Shown here: in pieces, positions 34,130-44,900 of the stretch | How the letters are laid out: the number at the start of each line of letters is the position of its first letter | Numbering within the stretch: the first letter of the stretch is position 1 | Assembly (NCBI GenBank): GCA_002778195.1 | Contig: PCDI01000001.1 | Span: 2,120,939-2,184,938 of the forward strand | From: Raffaelea ambrosiae | Taxonomy: Eukaryota > Ascomycota > Sordariomycetes > Ophiostomatales > Ophiostomataceae | DNA length: 64,000 bases | Direction of reading: 5' to 3' | Notes under the pieces: generated by a model | What the model was told of the DNA's origin: nothing | The model's input: the letters and a program-made list of their open reading frames with translations, nothing else | Database searches by the model: none | Translations under genes and position numbers: made by a program

Positions 34130-35512
34130 ATGGTACGACGTCCCTGGGTTCCCTTCTGTCTCCCCGTCCTCCCACTGACATCCCAGGAAATCATTGTCAT
34201 CGGCGCCGGGCTCGCCGGCCTGACCGTCGCCATCTCGCTCCGTCTGGCCGGCCACGCCGTCATTGTCCTGGAGAGCGCTCCCGCGATCACCTACATTGGC
34301 GCCGGCATCCAGGTGTCGTCCAACTCGTCCCGCATCCTCCGCCGCCTAGGCATCGACAAGCACATCCAAACGTACTGCACCGAGCCGGTCGACCTGCGCA
34401 TGATGCGCTGGCGGGACGGCCAGAAGCTGGTCGAGTGTCCTCTGCAACAGCCGGCCCGCGACGACTACGGCAGCCCCTACTGGCACATCCACCGCGCGGA
34501 CCTGCACCGTGGTCTCGCGGCCCGTGCCACCGAACTCGGCATTGCCATCCACCTCGACAGCCGCGTCGTCGGCGTCGAGCCGGACGTGCCTGCCCTCCGC
34601 ACCGTACATGGCACCCGACACACAGCGGACCTCGTCGTCGCCTCGGACGGTCTGCACTCGGTCTGCCGCGAGGTGGTGCTGGGCCACAAGAGCCTACCCC
34701 AGCCCACGGGCCAGATGGTCTACCGCGTCACGCTGCCGACGCGCACGCTCGCCGGCATCCCCGCGCTCCACGAGCTCATCACGGTGCCGCGCAACAACCA
34801 CTGGATCGGGCCCCGTGCCACCATCCTCTCGTATCTCTTGCAGGGCGTCGACGAGCCGCTGATCAACTTTGTCTTTACGTGCGACGTGGCCGGCCGCATG
34901 GCCGACGGCGTCCACACCAAGACGGCCACGGGCCAGGACGTGCGGCAGGCCTTCCCGGGCTGGGACCCGCGGATCGACCGCATGCTGGCGTACGTGGAGG
35001 ACGTGCTCGCGTGGCGGCTGTTCACGCACGAGGCGATCCCACACTGGGCGCACCCGTCGAACAAGCTGGTCCTGATCGGCGACGCAGCCCATGCCATGAC
35101 GCCGTACCTGGCACAGGGCGCGGCCATGGGCATCGAGGATGCCGCCGTGCTCGGCGGCGTGCTGTCGCAACCAGACTTTGGGACACCAGACCGACTGCCA
35201 GCGGCGCTGCATCTGTACGAGCAGATACGAATCAAGCGAGCGGCCCGTGTGGCGGAAGCCTCCATGAGCAGCCGGTACTTTACTCAGATGGAGGATGGCG
35301 AGAACCAGAAGGAGCGGGATGCATGGCTGCTGGCCCACCCCGGTATCTGGCCGGGTCACATCAACATCAGGTCGCGCAAGGAGTTCTTGGATGAGCTGTT
35401 TGGATATGATGCGTATGCTGTATTAGAGGAGGCTCTTGCCAAGGAGAGAGCGGGCAAGGGGAACGCAACTGATATTCCCGCCGCATCCGATAGCGTGCAG
35501 GTCAACGCATAG
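34130..35512 (+). CDS. FAD-dependent monooxygenase, salicylate hydroxylase-like (group A)
   Basis: Given as one exon, 460 aa. The FAD-binding GxGxxG is IIVIGAGLAGLTVAI (residues 21-35), followed by IVLESAP; the DG motif region reads VVASDGLHSVCR, and the second FAD motif is LIGDAAHAMTPYLAQGAAMG near residue 315. This is the layout of flavoprotein hydroxylases acting on aromatic substrates with NAD(P)H. Residues 2-19 are encoded by 54 bp that start GTACGA and end CCCAG after a CTGAC branch site. Splicing these out would keep the frame and begin the protein MEIIVIGAG, more typical of the family, so the true start region is uncertain. The substrate is unknown; the nearest coding neighbours are an MFS exporter and a nucleotidase. 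Confidence 0.9.
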   Translation: MVRRPWVPFCLPVLPLTSQEIIVIGAGLAGLTVAISLRLAGHAVIVLESAPAITYIGAGIQVSSNSSRILRRLGIDKHIQTYCTEPVDLRMMRWRDGQKLVECPLQQPARDDYGSPYWHIHRADLHRGLAARATELGIAIHLDSRVVGVEPDVPALRTVHGTRHTADLVVASDGLHSVCREVVLGHKSLPQPTGQMVYRVTLPTRTLAGIPALHELITVPRNNHWIGPRATILSYLLQGVDEPLINFVFTCDVAGRMADGVHTKTATGQDVRQAFPGWDPRIDRMLAYVEDVLAWRLFTHEAIPHWAHPSNKLVLIGDAAHAMTPYLAQGAAMGIEDAAVLGGVLSQPDFGTPDRLPAALHLYEQIRIKRAARVAEASMSSRYFTQMEDGENQKERDAWLLAHPGIWPGHINIRSRKEFLDELFGYDAYAVLEEALAKERAGKGNATDIPAASDSVQVNA

Positions 35513-36711
35513 CATAATGCAGCCTGAGCCCGATGTTCGGTCGCTAATTCTACAGCAATTTTGTGTTTCTCAACTACTTGCAGATACAGTTTCATGGTCA
35601 TGTAGATCGATGCATTCTACTCTTGGTGAACAGAGGCTGAAAGTGTGTTCATGTCGTCAGCCACTCGACGGACAAACAACCACAGCTTTATGTTCGTCCC
35701 CAAGTCGGTACTGGCACTGTATCTCTTCTCCTAGACCGCCGTTCCCGTAGGGTGTCCGACAAGGAAGAAAAGCAAAGCCTCGGCGCACCGTCATGCTTGT
35801 GCCTGGCAGCAAAACATGTCTGGACATTCCACCAATGAGCCGACTCGGACGCCAATATTTCTACCGACGACTGCCTGCTGGAAAGTGAAGTGACCTGGTC
35901 GGCTCATCCTTGTTGAGCTTCCGAACAAGAGCATCATCAAAGACCGTGGACGGACACTTGCTGGTCGTGGCGCATACGACTTTCGCCACCATACTCTATC
36001 CGATATGCGCGACCAGCGACCACCTCACTCGGAAGCCGTGCAAAAAGCCAGGAACCTCTCCGGGCACCCCTCGCCGACGTGGACAGAACGAACGAGACAG
36101 AGCCGGAAGGATGTTGTAGAGGATGTTTCTTTCCGGATCTCTAGTTTCTGACATGGAACATGGGTTGCGCTCGGTGGGAGGCTAGCAATGTCCCATGAAG
36201 TATTGGTTGGTAAGGCACAACTGCGTGGACCTGGATCAGGGGCAGACAAGGCTCCAAGGAAATTGGCCGGAGGCAGAGGCTTTTTTTTTTTTCCGTCATG
36301 GTTGACCAAGCATGATGCGGAGAAATAACTCTAGGTTGCTTTGAGACGAGTGGATTCGGTGCTTTCCTACACCTCATGTTTCCACCCATGAGCAGAGGGT
36401 GAGACGGGGAAAAGGTCGGCACCGAGGAAGAGGAGAAATGTGGCAAAGTGGTGGGTGGTGATGTTTGTTGTGCCACAATTCGGCAATTGCGTGTGCAGCT
36501 GAAGATTCCAAATCATTGCGCTCGCTGGTAATCACAAAAAAAATTGTCGAAATCATGGCAAAACAACGAGGAGGAATTCGAGAAAAGGAAACGGAAGAAC
36601 GTCAGATATCCATCCAAAACACCCCCTATGCAGAAGAATGTAGACAGCCTCTGTCTACTTGTAGCTCCAGACGACACATCCCATTCCGTGTGGTTTCGTA
36701 GAGCTTGCCCC
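35513..36711. other. Convergent intergenic region
   Basis: About 1.2 kb between the 3' ends of the monooxygenase and MFS genes. Short open frames only; nothing recognised. Confidence 0.5.
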
Positions 36712-38578
36712 CTATGAATACTGGTGGAACTTGGGCTCGCCCAACCGGTTCCGCCACCTCTCGCCCCATACCATCAAGGCCAGAATGGGCAGCCACAACA
36801 CCAGCAGCACAATTGCCAGTGCTGACCAGGTCCACGCATAGCCAATCTCAGCTACCATGGATGGCCAGAAGAAGCCCACAACAAAGGACAGGCCGCGACT
36901 CAGGTTCATCAGGATGGCCGATTCGGGTGTCTGGGGTCGATAGCAGTCGGAGACATAGGCATAGAGACACGTCGAGGTAATCTGTAGACCAACGACACCT
37001 ACGTTTCTTAGAATACAAGGAGAGGTCGAGGAAAGGGGACAAAAAGAAAGAAAAAAAAAAAAAGAGAGTCAATACGACCACACGGGGAGACTTACCCACT
37101 GCCAACCCGATCAAAGGGTAGATATAAAACGTATCCTTCTGCAAACACACACCAAAGATGACCATGCCCGCTGGCCCGAAGAAGGCGGACACACACGTCA
37201 AGTACAGCCGGTGCTCGGGGATGCGGATGCCGCCGTTGTGCTTGGCTTTGCGGTAGAGAATGATGTCGGACAGCTTGCCGCCCGCGAGCTCGCCAACGAG
37301 GCAGCCCAGGATCAGCGGGATGCCCGTGCACAGCCCGATGGAGCCGCTGGCAAAGTGGTACTGGGTGCCGTAGATCTTGGCCATGCTGATGGCGGGCAGG
37401 ATGTTGATAAAGGTCCAGCTCCAGGTGTAGAACCAGAACGGCAGCGCAATCGACGGGTACGGGAGCATGCGCCAGGCCGTGCCGAAGTCGGCCGCGCGAA
37501 GACGCCGCTGGGGGATCCGGTTGCCGCGAAAGGCCCAGAGCATGTCGGTGTAGCGGCGCTCCACGCGCATGCGGTCGCCGAGGACACGGGGCCCGCGGGC
37601 GAAGAGCGTCTCGGGCAGCAGGACGAGCGCCGCCAGGAAGCTGACGCCGGTGACCATGGCGGGCAGGTAAAAGTCCCACTGCCAGCCGGCGTACTGGCCC
37701 AGGAAGCCGCCGCCGAGCACGGCGACGTGGGCCCCGTTGGTGACAAAGATGGTGTAGATGCCGGTCATGGCGCCGCGCTCGTGCAAAAAGAACATGTCGT
37801 TGAGCACCGGCGTGCCCAGGGCCATCATGCCGCCGAAGCCGATCCCGTTGACCGCACGGCAGGCGAGCAGGGCCGGCATGCTGGTCGTGGAGGCCGTGGC
37901 GATGTGGGACACGATGGTGACGACTTGCGTGGCGAGGCAGATGGGTCGGCGGCCGAGGACGTTGGACAGGGGAACCCAGAGGAACGGCTACGCATCACAC
38001 CAGGCGTTAGTCCAACGTCTGGATGCTCGTAGAATGCTAGTATGAAAACAACAGGAGGAGAACGAAGCATACAGAGACACCCCCCGTGATGATGGAGGTT
38101 GTGGTGCTGTAGGTGACAATCTCGACGGGCCGGTGGAAGAACTCGCTCAGCAGGTTGAGGCTGGGGTTGGGTACGGCGGCGTTGAAGGGGCCGAGGAAGG
38201 CCATGAAGCTGACTTGGAGGAGGACCGTCCATTTCATCCAGGTCGGCCAGTTCTGAGAATGTCAGTTTTTTGGAAGGGGGGGTTGACCAACACAGTCTGA
38301 TCACAATTGAAAAAGAGCTTCGTGTTTTCATTTGACTACTATTATTTTCCCCCCCCTTGGTCTGCGATCATCTATAGATGGGGTTACACAGAGAAGGACG
38401 CGAGTGGCCTTACCAGCGGGTCGTCCTTGAATCGACTGGGCTGAGGCACCAGGGGAAGACCATGGGGGTCCAGTATGGGACCGTCTGTTTGTTGCTTTGC
38501 ATCTTGGATGGCTCCATCTTCGACGTGTGATCCGCTTTCACTATCAGGCATGACGGCGAGCTTTTCTATGTCTGTCAT
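36712..38578 (-). CDS. MFS transporter, DHA1-like
   Basis: Four exons: 38578-38414, 38252-38073, 37987-37096 and 36998-36712. Introns are 161, 85 and 97 bp (donors GTAAGG, GTATGC, GTAAGT; the last acceptor is CGTAG, since a nearer AAG would create a stop). The product is 507 aa with a 55-residue acidic cytosolic N-terminus. About twelve membrane segments are seen. Motif A is LSNVLGRRPI between helices 2 and 3, helix 4 has ACRAVNGIGFGGMM, and the central loop between helices 6 and 7 carries PETLFARGPR followed by a basic stretch. The order NWPTWMKW then FNAAVPNPSLNLL resembles fungal DHA1-like carriers that export drugs or take up small organic compounds. The substrate is unknown. An AG-rich/poly(A) tract lies in the third intron. 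Confidence 0.88.
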
Positions 38579-39601
38579 GGCTGGGGGGCGGTGAGAAAAA
38601 GATGGGGATACGTAACAGCGGCAGCAAGCTGCAGCGGCTGCCGGCAAATGTGATGATATATTGGCCGTTCGAGACCAGGGGAAGCAATTTGGATGATCAG
38701 CGTCAAAGCACAACCGAGTGATGCGAGCAACGGAGAGCAAGGAGAGACCGGGATGCGGTCATGGAGAAGCCACTGCCGTCGGGGGGCTTCTTCATGGTGA
38801 GATAGATGCGGTTCTGGATATGGTAGACGTGGCTCACCCTGCTTCACGGGGAAGAAGGAGGAGGGGGGGGGCAAGGGAGAGAAGCCGGAGTGTTTGAAAA
38901 AGAGAAAAGAGAAAAGAAGAAAAAGACAATATTGGAAACTTTCCCCAGACCCCAGACCACCGACCCCAGATTGAGAGGACCAGCCTCGACGTTTCTTGAT
39001 GCCGCGCGCGTGTTGGAGTAGATTCGTCAATGGCCAACACGAGGGGGCGACGTCATTCAACTGGCACACAAAGGAGCAGCCGGCCAAGACAGACGAGGAG
39101 GTCGGTGACAGGCTCCGCGAGGCAGGCCTATTTGCGTCGACGTAGCCCGAGTCGTGTGATTGGCCGCCAGAGGACGCTGGGTGGGACCCGCTGTGCAGGT
39201 GCAACGGAAGGCAGAGAAGGCAGAGAAGGCAGGGACAACCCACCAGAAAAAGCGCCGAGAATAGCAACGACGAAAAGACACGGGCAGGGCAGGGTGCCAT
39301 TCAACGGGAGTGGCGGCATGTGTGGAATGCAAGAGGCATGTACCGGGTGCAGGAGGCAGGGGGGTGGTAGAATGGGCAGGGATGGGCAGATGCAATGTTG
39401 CAGAATGCGTGTCGAAGGGAGCTCGGCGACATGGACGGAAATGCCAACCCACATGTAGCTGGGTCCGTATTGGCGTCCGTCCTGGTCTTTGTCGACGATG
39501 ACTGAATGGCGGAAATCCTTACGAGGTTGTTCGTGTCAGAAGTTGCTGGCGTCAGAACTTTGCCCAGAATGGTCTGGCCTACGGTCCCAGTGTTTTGGGT
39601 T

Positions 39602-39722
39602 TTTATTCTCTTCTTTCTCTTCTTTCTCTTCTTTCTTTTCCTTATTTTCCTTATTTTCTTTCTTTCTTTCTTTCTTTCCTTCTTTCCTTCCTTCCTTCCT
39701 TCCTTCCTTCTTTCTTCATTAT
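39602..39722. repeat. CTTT/CCTT-type microsatellite
   Basis: About 120 bp of nearly pure pyrimidine composed of interleaved TTTC, TTCTC and TTCC units. Confidence 0.85.
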
Positions 39723-41334
39723 TTTGCTCGTTTCTTCCTGCCTCTGCCTGTTTTCTCGGCTCTTCCAGCCCAATCGTATAAAGCTTGTCCAAGAGGTCGT
39801 CCGAATACCATACGACGCCGTCACCAGCGTATTCGTATCCCAATAAGATCATACGAATTGGAGCACACGCACCACCGTACACCGTAGGGCTCGCCTCCAA
39901 GACAACCCCGTGGCTTTGGGTCCACACAACGGCGACCCAATGGCCGTCCTTGCCGTCTCCTGGAGTTACTATGTAAGAAGCCTCTGGACGCGCAGAGTTG
40001 CATGGACCTCCATGGCGCCCCCCCCCCCCTGTGAGTGGGCCGGAATTCGGCCGTGGAGCGCGACCCTGGCCGACTTGGAGCGATTTGGAGCGGCTTGGAG
40101 AACATCGTCTCCGCTTTTTCTGCCGTGATCGTTTCCGCTAATACCCTCGACCACGCTGCTTTGGTGTCTAGTCCGTGCTGCTGCGAGGTCGATACCGGAG
40201 CAGCTAGACCAACAAGGAAGGGCATTCGCAGGTAGCATGGGAGCGCGTCTTACATAATTAATAATGCAACCTGTTGTGCGCGCCGGCGGTGACGCTTGTC
40301 GTCTCTGGCGGCGGCCTATTGTCTTCTGCGTCTGCTCCTCCGCGCGTGAGATTTCTATACGGCATTACTCAGCCCTTATCCCCTCACGGCCGCGGCTTAT
40401 CCAAGCATCTCCAGTCTCTATCTTCTGGTTCGTCTCGCCGGCGGCCCATTCCAGTGTCGGTGGACTCATACTAATGCAAGGGAAAAAAAAGAAGAAAAAA
40501 AAAGGCCAAAAAAAAGGCGAGCCTGTGGGGTCCCCACAGGCCTACCATGCCACCCGACGCACTGGTGGCGAAGTGAGCCGTTCGTTTTCTTTTCTGCTCT
40601 TGTTTTTCGTTGCGGTTGTCCTTCTTTTTGCCTGAGCCCAGCCCTGCCAGCAGAGCCCGACAGCCGCCCTGCCTGCAGACAAGAACGACGCACTTTGGCC
40701 GGCGGCCATTTCCCCCCGTCAGCCAATACCACCCCCTCAACCACAGCACCTCAGCCATGCCAGAAAATGCCACCAGTTAGCATGGAGTGTCCTCGACGAC
40801 AGGCCTGAAGCCCCCCCCCCCTCTCCTCCCTACCGTTGAATCAAACCACCCCCCAATCCCTGTCTGTCCAGCCCAACCAGCCCGAGTGGTGTGTGTCGCC
40901 CCTAATCTGCCCTCCCAGGAGAGGAAAAAAAAGAAGCCCATGCTTTTCCGCATCTCACCTGTTTTGTGTCTCTTGTCTCCTTCTTTCTCTGGCTCGGGAG
41001 GCCATCCACGGTATCCTCGCCGGTCAATCGCCGCTCTGTAGCCCTTCTCCCCCCAGTAAAACGTGCGCCTAGCGACTCTCCCACCCCCTCCCCTCGTTGT
41101 CTGCTCGAACTGCGGCCCTGGCCCCGGTATTTCAAATCCCCCTGGGCCTGGGGGCCGTCTTAGACATGCCAACGGCTTCCCTTGAAAGGCAACCGAAATA
41201 AAAGAAAACAAAACGTGGTGTTCGAGCAGAGCGGAACCGCGAAGCAAAGAGGAGAACCAACCTTGAACATATAGCCGGGTTCGGCACAACTCAAAGGGCC
41301 TCCTTGGAGAACCCCCGTCCCCTTTTGATTTGAT

Positions 41335-41962
41335 TTTTCTGGCTCTTCCTCAAGCTTCATTTAGTGCTGTCTGTTGTCTGTGGCCTCGTGCTTCCGCTGT
41401 CTCTCTTTTCCGTGCTTTCTCTGGTTCTCTTTTGCCTTTCTGTCGTTTCCAGTTCTCTTTCGGCCCTCTTTTCCTGCTGCCCTACCCTCCCTGTCTCTCC
41501 TTCTTGTGTTTGTCTTTCTTTCCCCTCAGTCTTTTCCCCATTCCTCTTCCCCATATAATCCAATCGTTTTCCTTTTTGTCTGGGCTTTTTCTTTCCTATT
41601 CAATCATCTTTCCCCATCTTGTCGGCCACTGTCCACCCGCGCTTGGATTCTTCCCGTTCCTATCCGCGCCAGGTGTGTGCTTGTTTGTTCCTTGTCTCCT
41701 CTGCCTCGGGATCGTCCTCCTCCTTTCCCTTTCCTCCAGCCTTCAGCCTTCTGGTGTATTCTTCCTCTCTTCGACTCTTCCTCCGCCACGTTTTTTTTAA
41801 AACCCTTCGCCAAGGCTCACCTCCGCATTACCCCAAACTTTGTTTTGACGTGTTTCGACGGGTTTTTTTTTTCTGTGTGCAAGTTTTGCTCACCATTGTT
41901 TATTCGTCCATTCGCCCAATCGTCATTCCTTTCTGCTTTTTTTTTTTTTTTTTTCTTTCGTC
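41335..41962 (+). promoter_or_regulatory. Pyrimidine-rich leader/promoter of the 1303-residue regulator
   Basis: About 630 bp of strongly C/T-rich plus-strand sequence ends in a T-run only 12 bp before the ATG at 41963. Such CT blocks are common just upstream of transcription starts of fungal genes; the length here is notable and suggests a long 5' leader. The transcription start itself cannot be placed by eye. Confidence 0.45.
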
Positions 41963-44900
41963 ATGGGTTCTTTGGGGTCGCCTCCCATGGTGCCACCATC
42001 GGCACCGCCGCCGCCGCCAATTCGGCCCACGCCGACCCGGTCCACCAAACGCGTGCCTGATCATCAACGTCGTCGCGCCGCCGTCAGCTGCGATCACTGC
42101 AAGCAGCGCCGTGCCAAATGCATGCGCGCATCGCCCCAGGAGCCCTGCAGCAACTGCATCGGCAACCGCATCAAGTGCCAGTCCACGCTGCCGCGCAAGC
42201 AGCGGGTCTACGGCAGTGTTGAGAGCCTGAGCCTGCGATACCGGGCGTTGGAGGCGCTTGTCCGGGGGATGCTCCAGCCCGAGGAGACTGGACAACAGCA
42301 GAACGGCCTCGACAGTGCCATGTCGGATGCACTGCCTCCTCCCCCACCCCCCGGGCCCTCTGCGTCGGCGCTCGACCTCGACGCCCTCTACCAGGCGGCG
42401 GCCGACCGCGGCATCCCCATGCCACCCCGAGAAGACATGACCCCCGCCAGTGAAATCTTTGCCGCAAACACGGGAAACCATACAGGCCCGACAGCGACTA
42501 TTGTGTCGACACCCCTGTCGCCACCGACCCATGCGCCGTCTCACGAGGCCATGATGCTTCCGTCGTCGACCGGACCGGCACCCGGCAGCCGGCCCGGTTC
42601 CATGTCTCTTCCCCACGGGACGAGCACGGCCTGGCTCTCACTGCCCCCGCCGATGATGCCACCGCAGGCACCGGCCATCGAGGAGAAGCTCATCCCGACG
42701 CCGTATGGTGTGGCTCACTATGTCGGCCCATCCAGCTCGTTCCGGTTTGTCACATCGATCCGTGCGCTCGTCGCCCAGTGTGGTAATAGCATTGGCGGCG
42801 ACGAGGAGGAGGCCAGCGGACACGGAGGCGCAACCGGCGAGAATGGCGGCGGTCCAGGCGGTCATGGAGGACATAGAGGACCGCCTCTCTCGGTGGGCGG
42901 CGAGGCCGACGACAGCGCGTCCGTGGTCGCACAGACGCCGTCGGCCATCCGGGACGATTTTGTTGGGCTGCGGACGAGCAAGGCCCTCGAGCCGCAGGAA
43001 TCGACCGGCGACGAGGACGAGGACGAGGACGAGGAGGATGGCGAGGAAGACGACGACGCCCATGACGACGACGACGCCGGTCGAGACGCCATGGATGGTG
43101 TCGTGGGAAGCAACAGCCTTGTACTCAACGGAGGCGAGTCGAGACAGTCGCCCATGCATCGGCGGACACCCGAGCAGCAGCAGCAGCTCCCGCACCGACA
43201 CGACCACCGACCGCATTCCCTGCATCACCACTACTACTACCACCACCACCCCAGCCACCACCACCACCACGGCCATCTCTCGTCCCAGGCCGGGTCGCAC
43301 TCGGCGGCCCCCTCGTCGTCGGCCAGCCGCCGCTCCCGCTCCGAGTACGGCGACGCCACCGTGGCCACGACGTTTCTGCCGCCGCGCGAGACGGCCGATG
43401 TGTTTGTCCGCGTGTTCTTTGACCGCGTGCACCCCAACTACCCCGTCTTTCACCGCGGGGCCTTCCTCCTGCGCTACGAGGCTCTGTGGCGGCAGCAGCG
43501 AGGCGAGGACGGCGCCGCAGACCCGGGGGGAACGGGGGGCGGGGCCGCACACGTGCCCGACACGGTCGGCTGGAACTGCTGTCTGGCCATGGTCTTTGCC
43601 TTTGGCGCGCAGGCGCTCGAGGGCCACGACCGCGCGCGCGGCGGCGGCCGAGCGGGCGCCCTGCAGCGGCGCTACCTGCACGTGGTGCGCAACTCCCTGG
43701 GCCGGCTGGCCGGCACGACCAGCCTGGCCAACGTGCAGGCGCTGCTGCTGCTGCAGCTGTACGAGCACAACGCTGGGCAGCGCAACGCGGCCTGGACGTT
43801 CCTGGGCTGTGCCTCGCGCATGGCCGTCGCCCTGGGGATGCACCGCGACGGCGTGGCCATGACGGGGCTCGCGCCGATTGCCGCCTGCATGGGCCACCCG
43901 GGCCGCCCGGCCGACAGCAACCAAGCGGCCCAGACCGCGGGAGGCGCGTCGTCCCATGCCCATGCCGTGGCCACATCCCCCCTCTCGGCGGAACGCGAAG
44001 CCCGGCGACGCGTCTGGTGGACGCTCTACACGTTTGAGCGCAACCTCTGCATCATGCTCGGCCGGCCCTCCACGCTCGACGAGGCCGAGATCGCCGTCGC
44101 CCTGCCCGCCGACAACGACAACGGCGAGGACGACCGCGTGGCGTCGGCGGCGGCGGCAGCGGCCGCCGCCGACCTGCCCCCCCCGGGTCTGTCGGCCAGC
44201 ACAGTGCGCCTCGTGCGCGCCAGCTGGCGCATCAAGCAGCTGGTCTACCCGGCCCAGCTGGCCCCGGCCCCGGGAGGCGAGGCCGACGTCGCCGCCACGG
44301 CCCGCCACCTGCTGGCCGAGCTCGACGCCTGGCGGGCCAGCCTGCCGGCCCACCTGCAGCAGCCGGACGGGCCCGCCCTGGTCCCGCAGCACCGCCGCGC
44401 CGTCCTCCTGCTGCACGTGCAGTTCCAGTATGCGCGCGCGCTGGCCACGCGGCCCTACGTGCTGGAGCGGGCCACCACCGCGCTGAGCCGGCTTTCGACC
44501 ACCACCACCGCAGCCGACACGAAACTGTCGCCGGCGAATCACCTGCTACCCACGACGGGCGCGCGGCCGCACGACGTCCACGCCCTGGCCGACGTCGGCC
44601 TCGACGCCGCCGAGAAGTCGCTCGACTACCTGGCCCGGCTGGGCCGCGCCGACCTGCTCGACGGCGTCGCCTGGATGGACGTCTACTATGTGTACCACAG
44701 CGTGCTGGTCCTGTGTCTGGACCTGCTGGGCCGGTCCGCCGCCGATAAGGCCGGACACCACGGCGGCAGCAGCAGCAGCAGCAGCAGCACCGTCAAGGGC
44801 AGCAGCACATCGGTCCCCGCAACCACTGCCTCGGCCGACGCACGTCGACGCGCGGCCGTCCGGTCGATGCTCCAGATGGTCGACGGCATCCCGCTGGCGG

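Larger units (their letters stand above)
38579..41962. other. Long divergent intergenic region
   Basis: About 3.4 kb between the MFS start (minus) and the Zn2Cys6 regulator start (plus). It holds a CTTT-type microsatellite (39602-39722), several short C runs and a very pyrimidine-rich block before the regulator. Open frames are low-complexity translations of these repeats. No gene was recognised. Confidence 0.5.

Noticed and set aside
26193..38578. Secondary-metabolite gene cluster
   Set aside because: Exporters and a monooxygenase are present but no synthase, cyclase or transferase backbone gene; nucleotidase and DNA-repair-type genes are interspersed.
39301..39927. Lys/Arg-rich minus-strand open frame
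   Set aside because: Its core is the translation of the CTTT microsatellite.
42638..44542. 634-codon open frame antisense to the large regulator
   Set aside because: A shadow of the GC-rich sense gene; composition follows the sense codons.
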